In this document: positions 13,314 to 18,847 of the stretch, one piece after another | How the letters are laid out: each line of letters opens with the position of its first letter | How positions within the stretch are numbered: position 1 is the stretch's first letter | Assembly (NCBI GenBank): GCA_028287545.1 | Contig: JAQBPL010000346.1 | Location: 1-18,847 of the forward strand | Origin: Vulcanimicrobiota bacterium | Lineage (GTDB): Bacteria; Eremiobacterota; Eremiobacteria; Baltobacterales; Baltobacteraceae | Direction: 5' to 3' | DNA length: 18,847 bases | The notes under the pieces: model-generated | Seen by the model: only the letters and a program-made list of their open reading frames with translations | Databases searched by the model: none | What the model was told of the DNA's origin: nothing | Made by a program: the position numbers and the translations under genes

Positions 13314-14869
13314 TGCAACGCGTTCAACTCGCCGCGGCGCTCGCGGCATCGGTTCTGCTCGCATCGTGCTCCGGCGGCGGCAGCGGCAAGCAGTTCACCA
13401 ACGTGGTCCCGCCGGCCGGGAATCCCGGCACGGTCGCGCCCGCGCAGAAGCTGACGATCACCGGCATCGGCGACAGCCTCACCGCCGGCACGCAGTCCAG
13501 CGGAACGATGGGCGCGGCCCTCCCGGGCGACCTCGTGCACCCGCTTCCGAGCGGATTGGGATTCAGATTGCCGACTCAGGCGACGCAGGAGCACGGGTTC
13601 TTCGCGCTGCTTTGGGAACAGGCCAATGGCGTCGACATCACCACGATCAGCGATCCGACGAAGTCGCCGCTGCCGCTGTTGACGCCGCCAGGCGTCGGCG
13701 GGTTGCTCGCGCCTACCACGTCGGGATTCCCGCTCCCGGTCACCAACTACTGTGACGCGAACCAGATTCCCGCGAACAACTTCGCTACGGCCCTCTCGCT
13801 GCGCTTGAACCCGAACATGAACCCGTGGGACGTCGGCGTCCCCGGGATCACGATGCACGAAGCGCTGTTCATGACCGGCGCGATCGGCGATTGCACCGTC
13901 AACGGGGCGAACGCGCCGGCGACGTTCGTCGCGCTCAACTCGCTGGTCAACGGCGAGAGCCAGAACTTCTGGCCGGTGCTCGCCGGCTTCGGCCAGGGCG
14001 TAACGATGGTCGACGCGGCCGTCTCGCTCCACGCGCAGGTCGCGACGGTCTACCTGGGCTCCAACGATCTCCTCAAGGTCGCCTTCGCGGGCGGCGCGGC
14101 GCCGGTGACGGCACCGGAGTCGATCCACGACGACGTCAAATCGATCATCCTGAAGCTCCAGGGCGCCGGCTCCAAGGTCGCGGTCGCGAACTTGGTCGAC
14201 GTGATGGGCGCCGCGACGTTCATCCCGCAGCCGGCGTATCAACCGACGCTGCAGGCGTACATCACCGCCGTCCTCGAGTCGCCGCCGAACAACCTGCCGG
14301 CGGCGATCGCCGTGCCGATCGCGACGCAGTACTCGACGGCGTATGCCGCGCAGGAAAGCGCCCAAGTCGCGCTCGGCGCGAACGGGTACTTCACGATCAA
14401 CGCGCTGTTCAAGACCCTGCAGTCGGCCGCGGCGCAGATCCCCGCGCACGCGCCGCCGGTTGCGCCGACGCTGAGCGGCGGCGACTTCGTCGCGGGCGCT
14501 CTCGCCGACAACGTCAAGGCGCTCAACCTCGCGTACAGCCAAGCGATCACCGCGGCGGTAAGCGAGACCAACGCCGCGTTGGTCGACACGTACTCGGACT
14601 TCGCGGCCATCGAGGCCAACAACGGCATCAAGGTCGTCAACGCGAAGTGCTGCTCGCTGCGCTATCGCGGCGGGTTCTTCAGTCTCGACGGACTCCACCC
14701 ATCGAACACCGGCTACGCGATCTTGGCCGACGAGTTCATCACCGCCCTCAACGCCAAGTACAGCCTCGGCATCCCGCTGGTCGACCCCAACGTGGTATAC
14801 CAGACCGATCCGTACGGGCCGGGCAGCCCGGTCTCCGTCGTCGGCAGCGTGCTGCGGAGCACCCAATGA
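13313..14869 (+). CDS. GDSL/SGNH-family lipoprotein hydrolase
   Basis: A 518-residue predicted lipoprotein esterase or lipase. The N-terminus is a type II signal sequence with lipobox LLAS-C19, followed by a Gly/Ser linker. SGNH blocks are present: block I GIGDSLTAG with nucleophile Ser55; block III YLGSND with Asn251 and Asp252; block V SLDGLHPSNTGYAIL with Asp459 and His462 completing the triad. Spacing between blocks I and III is about 195 residues, larger than the compact GDSL fold usually needs, so insertions are likely. ATG 13313 overlaps the previous stop; GTG 13310 would add one residue. The product should face the periplasm or outer surface and act on lipid or acylated substrates. 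Its stop overlaps the next ATG (ATGA). Confidence 0.88.
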   Translation: MQRVQLAAALAASVLLASCSGGGSGKQFTNVVPPAGNPGTVAPAQKLTITGIGDSLTAGTQSSGTMGAALPGDLVHPLPSGLGFRLPTQATQEHGFFALLWEQANGVDITTISDPTKSPLPLLTPPGVGGLLAPTTSGFPLPVTNYCDANQIPANNFATALSLRLNPNMNPWDVGVPGITMHEALFMTGAIGDCTVNGANAPATFVALNSLVNGESQNFWPVLAGFGQGVTMVDAAVSLHAQVATVYLGSNDLLKVAFAGGAAPVTAPESIHDDVKSIILKLQGAGSKVAVANLVDVMGAATFIPQPAYQPTLQAYITAVLESPPNNLPAAIAVPIATQYSTAYAAQESAQVALGANGYFTINALFKTLQSAAAQIPAHAPPVAPTLSGGDFVAGALADNVKALNLAYSQAITAAVSETNAALVDTYSDFAAIEANNGIKVVNAKCCSLRYRGGFFSLDGLHPSNTGYAILADEFITALNAKYSLGIPLVDPNVVYQTDPYGPGSPVSVVGSVLRSTQ

Positions 14870-15501
14870 CCACCATTCGACGATCGCTCGGTTCGCTCGC
14901 GGTCGTCTCGCTCGGCGTCGCACTTTTGGGTGCGGCGCCGACCGGGCCGGCCGCGTCCTTCCTCGAGGCCTGGGCGAAGGTTCCGAGTTATACCGCGAAC
15001 ATCAAGGTGCACGAGACCAAAGGCACCGACGTGCAAGACCGCACGTATCACTACGCCTACCTCAAGCCGCACTTCGCCAAGATCGACATTACCGGCGGCC
15101 CGGGCCGCGGCGGCGGCGCGGTGTGGACCGGCGGCGACACGGTGAGCGGCCATCAAGGCGGACTCCTCTCAGGGATCCACCTCAAGGTCTCGATCCACGA
15201 CGGCCGCGCCGTCGACCTGCGCGGCGGGACGATCGACGAAGCCTCGTTCGAAAACGTCGCCGACAACATCAAGAGCGCGGCGACTGCCACGAACGGCGAA
15301 GAGACCGTCAACGGCACCGCGTACGACACCGTGACCGTGCCGTTCAAGGATGCGAACGGGGCGACGAAGCGCGTGATCTTCTTTTCGAAGACCACGCACC
15401 TCCCGGCCCGCCGCATCACGTACTCGGGCGACGCGGTCGTCTTGAACGAGGAATTCACCGACGTGAACACGGCCGCGAACCTCAAGGAAAGCGACTTCTA
15501 G
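14866..15501 (+). CDS. LolA/DUF1571-like periplasmic protein
   Basis: A 211-residue exported protein with signal peptide MTTIRRSLGSLAVVSLGVALLGAA (residues 1-24). The mature part starts with an amphipathic helix (ASFLEAWAKVPSYTANIKVHE), followed by successive antiparallel strands (TYHYAYLKPHFAKIDITGG, HLKVSIHDGRAVDLRGG, YDTVTVPFKDA, KRVIFFSKTTHLPARRITYSGD, VLNEEFTDVNTAANL). This helix-plus-half-barrel pattern, with a late 'KTTHLPARR' strand and a closing D-V-N-x-x strand, is typical of LolA/LppX/DUF1571-type lipid or lipoprotein carriers. It lacks a lipobox, so is probably soluble in the periplasm. Coupling to the GDSL lipoprotein and barrel genes suggests lipid movement to or from the outer membrane; substrate unknown. 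Confidence 0.75.
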   Translation: MTTIRRSLGSLAVVSLGVALLGAAPTGPAASFLEAWAKVPSYTANIKVHETKGTDVQDRTYHYAYLKPHFAKIDITGGPGRGGGAVWTGGDTVSGHQGGLLSGIHLKVSIHDGRAVDLRGGTIDEASFENVADNIKSAATATNGEETVNGTAYDTVTVPFKDANGATKRVIFFSKTTHLPARRITYSGDAVVLNEEFTDVNTAANLKESDF

Positions 15502-15510
15502 GAACGGTAC

Positions 15511-15529
15511 CTCTCGCGCGATGCGAGAG
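15511..15529. other. Hairpin between LolA-like and alpha/beta hydrolase genes
   Basis: CTCTCGC (15511-15517) and GCGAGAG (15523-15529) form a 7-bp stem with a 5-nt loop, 9 nt before GTG 15538. The 3' arm contains the GAGAG that is the only ribosome-binding-like sequence for the next gene. Folding could therefore dampen its translation. No T-run follows, so it is not a standard terminator. Confidence 0.4.
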
Positions 15530-15537
15530 ATGCACGA

Positions 15538-16365
15538 GTGACGACGCTCATCGACGGCCGCCGGATCGGCTACGACGACTCCGGCGGCCCCGGCGTTCCC
15601 ATCGTGCTGCTGCACGGCTTTCCGCTCGACCGGAGCGTGTGGGACGAGCAGGGCGTCGCCCTTGCGCCGACGCGCGTGGTGCGCATCGACCTGCGCGGCT
15701 GCGGCGAGTCGGAACCGAGCGACGGTCCCGCGCTGATGGAAGTGCTGGCCGGCGACGTCGCCGGCGTCCTCGACGTACTCGGAATCGAACGCGCGGCCAT
15801 CGCGGGGCACTCGATCGGCGGATACGTCGCGCTCGCGTTCTTCCGGATGTACGCCGAACGCGTCGCGGGGCTCGCGCTCGTGGCGAGCCACGTCGCGGCC
15901 GATGCCTCGCGCGCGAACGGCGGCTCCGAGGAGCAGCGCGCGCTCGCCGCCGGGCGCGACGCGCTCGCCGCGCGCCTCGAGTCCGACGGCACGATGGACG
16001 CGGCGATCGAGAGCTACTTACCGCGCTACTTCGCGCCGCACGTCTACCGCGACCGGCCGGACCTCGTCGAGCGCGCGCGGGCCGTGATGGCGCGTCAACA
16101 TCCCGGCGGCAGCGCGCAGCTGATCCGCGGCATGAAGGAGCGCGTCGCCGGCGACGATCTGCTCGAAGACATCCGCGTCCCCGCGCTCGTTATCGCGGGC
16201 GCCGAGGACTACTACCTCAAGCCCGAGACGCTGCGCGAAACCGCGGCGCGCATCGCGGGAGCAACGTTCGTCGAGCTCCCCGCCGTCGGCCACCTCCCGA
16301 TGTACGAGGCCCCCGAACAAACGACGATCGCGCTCGCGAGGTGGCACGAGTCCCTGTCACCCTGA
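15538..16365 (+). CDS. Alpha/beta-hydrolase fold enzyme
   Basis: A 275-residue soluble hydrolase of the alpha/beta-hydrolase-1 type. The oxyanion-hole segment is LLHGFPLD (residues 24-31). The nucleophile elbow GHSIGG places Ser92. The acid is Asp224 in IAGAEDYYLKP, and the base is His252 in AVGHLPMYEAPE. A helical cap spans about 125-200. The family includes esterases, haloperoxidase-like enzymes and 3-oxoadipate enol-lactonases; no residue here fixes the substrate. The start is GTG 15538 and no signal peptide is present. It lies 36 nt after the LolA-like gene on the same strand, so co-transcription is possible. The last residues (L-S-P) and the TGA are encoded inside the left arm of an inverted-repeat element, suggesting the original C-terminus was replaced. 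Confidence 0.9.
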   Translation: MTTLIDGRRIGYDDSGGPGVPIVLLHGFPLDRSVWDEQGVALAPTRVVRIDLRGCGESEPSDGPALMEVLAGDVAGVLDVLGIERAAIAGHSIGGYVALAFFRMYAERVAGLALVASHVAADASRANGGSEEQRALAAGRDALAARLESDGTMDAAIESYLPRYFAPHVYRDRPDLVERARAVMARQHPGGSAQLIRGMKERVAGDDLLEDIRVPALVIAGAEDYYLKPETLRETAARIAGATFVELPAVGHLPMYEAPEQTTIALARWHESLSP

Positions 16366-16462
16366 GCTTGTCGAAGGGCCCTCGTCGCGAATAGTGCCGC
16401 AATGCACCGTTCGACGCGCGGCACCATTGGTGACGAAGCCCCTACCACAAGCTCAGGGTGAC
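16356..16462. repeat. Dispersed inverted-repeat element, copy 1
   Basis: About 107 nt. Outer arms GTCACCCTGAGCTTGT (from 16356) and ACAAGCTCAGGGTGAC (to 16462) pair, then diverge partly. Inner arms around GTGCCGC/GCGGCAC also pair, giving a cruciform or long-hairpin structure. It shares outer and inner sequence with copy 2 (for example ATTGGTGACGA). No open reading frame lies inside it. It resembles a small non-autonomous or REP/MITE-like intergenic repeat. Confidence 0.8.
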
Positions 16463-16467
16463 GACGG

Positions 16468-16935
16468 TTACGTGAAGATCTGCCCGACGAAACCTCGCGT
16501 GCAATTGGTGTTCGGCGCGTTCAAGTACACGCTGTACGTGCGGCCCGGCTGAAGACTTCCGTTCAGGCTCCCCGCGTAGTAGAAATCGTTGGTGTACGGA
16601 TGCGGTCCGTTTGGATCGGGTACCGCGGTGAGGAAACCCGTATCGATCTCTTGGCCGAAGTTGTCTATGAGGTTGAGATCGAACTGACTCGTGAACCCAT
16701 TGAGCTGATCGGTGTTGGTGCTATCGACGATCTCGATCTGATTGCCGTTTTGCGGAAAGCCGGGGGTCGGGCGCGCCACGGAGAGATTGACGCCGTTCGA
16801 GTCGCAAATCGCGGTGCTGCCGGAGTTCGGGATGCCGCTGGTACTGCCGCCGCCGCAGCCGGCGACGATGAAGATCGATGCGGCAACCAGTGCGGTCCGC
16901 GTGAGGCGCGTTGAAAGAAGCGTAAAAGTGCGCAA
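16468..16935 (-). CDS. Small lipoprotein of unknown function
   Basis: A 155-residue predicted lipoprotein. I place the start at TTG 16935 because GAGGAG lies 7 nt upstream and the reading then begins with a compact type II signal peptide (RTFTLLSTRLTRTALV... with lipobox VAG-C27), followed by GGGSTSG. A longer frame to 17064 would put ~43 polar residues in front of the signal and is unlikely. The mature domain (~125 residues) has beta-rich segments (QIEIVDSTN, SQFDLNLIDNFGQEI, RTYSVYLNAP), possibly one immunoglobulin-like domain. Two further cysteines (ICDSNG and NCTRGF) could pair. I recognise no family. The gene is bracketed by two inverted-repeat elements, and its stop is only 5 nt from copy 1. 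Confidence 0.75.
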   Translation of the reverse strand: MRTFTLLSTRLTRTALVAASIFIVAGCGGGSTSGIPNSGSTAICDSNGVNLSVARPTPGFPQNGNQIEIVDSTNTDQLNGFTSQFDLNLIDNFGQEIDTGFLTAVPDPNGPHPYTNDFYYAGSLNGSLQPGRTYSVYLNAPNTNCTRGFVGQIFT

Positions 16936-17145
16936 GGAAGGGCTCCTCGAATACGGTAGCGGACAAGTGACCCGCTCGTACCCGTTTCCCATCCATCGGC
17001 TCGCTCGCTTGACGCGCGGGACTGCAGAAGGAGGGACCGGTTCGCAAGGTGAGCGGATGAACACGAAACGCCGCCGGTGTCGCGCGCGCGCTTAGAAATT
17101 CCTAAAAATTTGCTGGGGTGCGGCTGGGAAATCACAAACGCACGG
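16936..17145. other. Upstream region of the small lipoprotein gene
   Basis: About 210 nt with no supported gene. It contains an AT-rich patch near 17093-17113 that is unusual for this window and may hold the lipoprotein promoter. No -35/-10 pair with good spacing could be fixed on the minus strand. It ends at inverted-repeat copy 2. Confidence 0.4.
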
Positions 17146-17258
17146 TTGTCACCCTGAGCGAAGTCGTAGGGCCCTCGTCACCAATCGTGCCTCGCGGTAA
17201 ACGGTGATCGCGAGGCACGATACGTGACGAGGGCCCCTCGACAAGCTCGGGGTGACAA
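17146..17258. repeat. Dispersed inverted-repeat element, copy 2
   Basis: About 113 nt with better-kept symmetry than copy 1. Outer arms begin TTGTCACCCTGAG and end CTCGGGGTGACAA. A GGGCCCTCGTCA block pairs with TGACGAGGGCCC. Inner arms TCGTGCCTCGCG (17185-17196) and CGCGAGGCACGA (17209-17220) pair perfectly around a 12-nt loop. It ends 15 nt after the EF-G-like stop, so its hairpin may form the 3' end of that transcript. No T-run is present. Confidence 0.85.
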
Positions 17259-17273
17259 CGAGCGTGACAAGTC

Positions 17274-18847
17274 TCAGGCGATGGCGCGTTCCGGGGCGAT
17301 TTCGAAGCGTTCGTGGCGAGCGGAGTAGGTGCCGAGGCCTGCGGTTGCGGTGCGGAGCTCGGTTGCGTAGCGGCCGAGTTCGGATTGCGGGACGAGCGCG
17401 ACGATGCGGTCCCAGCCCGCCTTATCGGCCGTCTCGAACCCGAGGATCTGACCGCGTTTCGCCGTCAGCTGCGACACCGCGGACGAGAGCGACGCCGACG
17501 GCACGCTGGTTTCGACGTGCATCAGCGGCTCGAGCACGACCGTGCCGAGCTTGTGCAGCGCGTCGCGCACGCCCATCCCGGAGGCGGTCTTGAACGACGC
17601 TTCGCTCGAGTCGACGTCGTGGAAGGCTCCGTCGAAGAGCGTGACGTGGATGTCGGTGACCGGGAAGCCGTGCGGGCCGCCGGTCGCGAGCGCTTCGCGC
17701 ACGCCCTTTTCGACCGCCGGGAAGAATTGCCGCGGGACGACGCCGCCGACGATCTTCTCTTCGAACGAAACGCCCGCCCCGCGCGGACGCGGCTCGAAAC
17801 GCAGCTTCACGTCGGCGAACTGCCCGTGACCGCCGGTCTGATGTTTGTAGCGCGAGTGGATCTCGGTCGCGCTCTGAATCGTCTCGCGATAGGCGATCGA
17901 GGGCGGATGCGTTTTGACGTCGACGTTGTATTTGCGCGCGAGCCGCTCCGTCGCGGTCGCGACGTGCGTCTCGCCGCTGCCGAGCAGCTGTAGCTCGTTG
18001 GTGAACTCCGCGCGCGCGACGCGCAGCGCCGGATCTTCATCCATCAAGCGCGCGAGCGCCTGGGAGAGCTTCGCTTCGTCGAGCCGCTGCGCCGGCGCGA
18101 TCGCCACCGCGAACAGCGGTTCGGAGAGCGGGACGGTCGGCATCAGCACGCCGGCGCCTGGGGAGCTGAGCGTGTCGCCGGTGCCGACGCCGTCGAGCCG
18201 TGCCAGCGCGACGATCGAGCCGGGCCCGGCCGACGTGACCGCTTCCTGCTTCTTGCCGAAGAGGCGCACGATCCCCGACAGCCGCACCGGCGTTCCGCCG
18301 CGTGATGCATCGACCAGCGGCGTCTGCGGCGTGAGTTTGCCGGTAAAGACGCGCACCACCGAGAGTTTGCCCTGCTGGGGGTGCATGATCGTCTTGCACA
18401 CCTGCGCGATGACGGGACCGTCGGCGCGCGGAACGACGGGGCGTCCGTCGACGTCGTGGCGCGGTTCGGTCGCCGGCGAGGGAAACATGCGCGCGATCGC
18501 GTCGACCAACGCCCACGCGCCGAAGTTCTTCTCAGCGCTGCCGACGAGCACCGGGATGATCTGATCGTGCGAGCAGTCCTCGCACAGATCGCGGTCGATC
18601 TCGTCTTGCGGCGGCGCCTGGCCTTCGAGCAATTCTTCCATCAGATGGTCGTCGAAATCGGCGAGCGCTTCGAGCAGCAGGGTGCGCTGCACGTCGACGT
18701 CGTCGTTCATCTGGGCGGGAACGTCGATCTCGGTCACGCCGCCGTTGCTGCGGAACGCTTTACGGCATGCGAGGTCGACGTAGCCGACGAACGTCTCGCC
18801 TTCACCGATCGGGAGGTGCGATGCGACGACGTGCGGCCCGTACGCTT
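17274..18847 (-). CDS. EF-G-like translation factor (EF-G2/FusA2 type), N-terminus cut by window
   Basis: The visible 524 codons cover the end of the GTPase domain through the C-terminus of an elongation factor G homologue. In order: LPIGEGETFVGYVDL (end of the G-domain insert region), the G5-like VLVGSAEKNFG, domain II (PVIAQVCKTIMHPQQGKLSVVRVFTG to GVGTGDTL), domain III with LLGSGETHVATATERL, domain IV with QTGGHGQFADVKLRFEP, EEKIVGGVVPRQFFPAVEKGV and HDVDSSEASFK, and domain V with KRGQILGFE and YATELRTATAGLGTY. Features such as KHQTGGHGQFAD, PRGAGVSF and the MGVRDALHKLG segment point to the EF-G2/FusA2-like paralogue group rather than the str-operon EF-G, which usually sits beside tuf and rpsL. 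Its role (translocation, recycling or a special condition) is not settled. The P-loop and switches are outside the window. Confidence 0.88.
   Translation of the reverse strand, partial: AYGPHVVASHLPIGEGETFVGYVDLACRKAFRSNGGVTEIDVPAQMNDDVDVQRTLLLEALADFDDHLMEELLEGQAPPQDEIDRDLCEDCSHDQIIPVLVGSAEKNFGAWALVDAIARMFPSPATEPRHDVDGRPVVPRADGPVIAQVCKTIMHPQQGKLSVVRVFTGKLTPQTPLVDASRGGTPVRLSGIVRLFGKKQEAVTSAGPGSIVALARLDGVGTGDTLSSPGAGVLMPTVPLSEPLFAVAIAPAQRLDEAKLSQALARLMDEDPALRVARAEFTNELQLLGSGETHVATATERLARKYNVDVKTHPPSIAYRETIQSATEIHSRYKHQTGGHGQFADVKLRFEPRPRGAGVSFEEKIVGGVVPRQFFPAVEKGVREALATGGPHGFPVTDIHVTLFDGAFHDVDSSEASFKTASGMGVRDALHKLGTVVLEPLMHVETSVPSASLSSAVSQLTAKRGQILGFETADKAGWDRIVALVPQSELGRYATELRTATAGLGTYSARHERFEIAPERAIA

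Noticed and set aside
11886..13364. 492-residue minus-strand open frame opposite the barrel-like gene
   Set aside because: Composition is dominated by Arg, Val and Asp, with no ribosome-binding site or domain. The plus-strand frame has a clear signal peptide and strand pattern.
13226..14923. 565-residue minus-strand open frame opposite the GDSL gene
   Set aside because: Antisense shadow of a gene with an intact lipobox and catalytic triad; the product is Arg/Asp/Val-rich and repetitive.
16356..17258. Composite transposon or insertion sequence
   Set aside because: No transposase frame and no clear target-site duplication at the element ends, so only repeat elements are claimed.

Overview
This is a GC-rich, tightly packed bacterial chromosome segment. 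The genes suggest a Gram-negative-type (diderm) envelope: lipoproteins with lipoboxes, a likely outer-membrane barrel protein and a LolA-like periplasmic protein. The mix of DUF2339/DUF3999, tandem Kup, a histone-H1-like protein and an EF-G-like factor, with GTG/TTG starts and very high GC, fits a poorly characterised lineage. My guess is Candidatus Eremiobacterota (WPS-2) or a relative. That placement is inference; no rRNA or tRNA gene is visible to test it.

Layout. (1) 1-185: the 3' end of a LuxR-type regulator. (2) 281-9594, plus strand: seven genes that look like one translationally coupled operon. In order these are a DUF2339 membrane protein, a DUF3999 protein, two tandem Kup potassium transporters (a recent duplication that carried its ribosome-binding leader along), a cytidylate-kinase-like protein with an altered P-loop, an MFS exporter and a beta-lactamase-fold serine hydrolase. 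Most junctions are 4-nt ATGA/GTGA overlaps. (3) 9596-11786, minus strand: a MarR regulator, a small secreted protein whose promoter is filled by a perfect 13-bp-arm palindrome, a GNAT acetyltransferase, and a Lys/Ala/Arg-rich histone-H1-like protein. The histone gene ends in a strong intrinsic terminator that abuts the acetyltransferase start. (4) 12159-16365, plus strand: an envelope cluster of a secreted barrel-like protein, a GDSL/SGNH lipoprotein hydrolase and a LolA/DUF1571-like protein, coupled by 1-4-nt overlaps, then an alpha/beta hydrolase 36 nt later. (5) 16356-18847, minus strand: a small lipoprotein bracketed by two related ~110-bp inverted-repeat elements, then the C-terminal three quarters of an EF-G-like translation factor that runs off the window.

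How the genes may work together. The first operon joins potassium uptake to a possible nucleotide-binding protein and envelope proteins of unknown function. The second cluster looks like lipid or lipoprotein handling at the outer membrane. The histone/GNAT pair raises the possibility of acetylation of a lysine-rich nucleoid protein. The most notable non-coding structures are the operator-like palindrome at 10605-10632, the histone terminator at 11375-11419, the structured histone leader, and the dispersed inverted-repeat family. I see no CRISPR array, tRNA, rRNA, transposase or phage gene.
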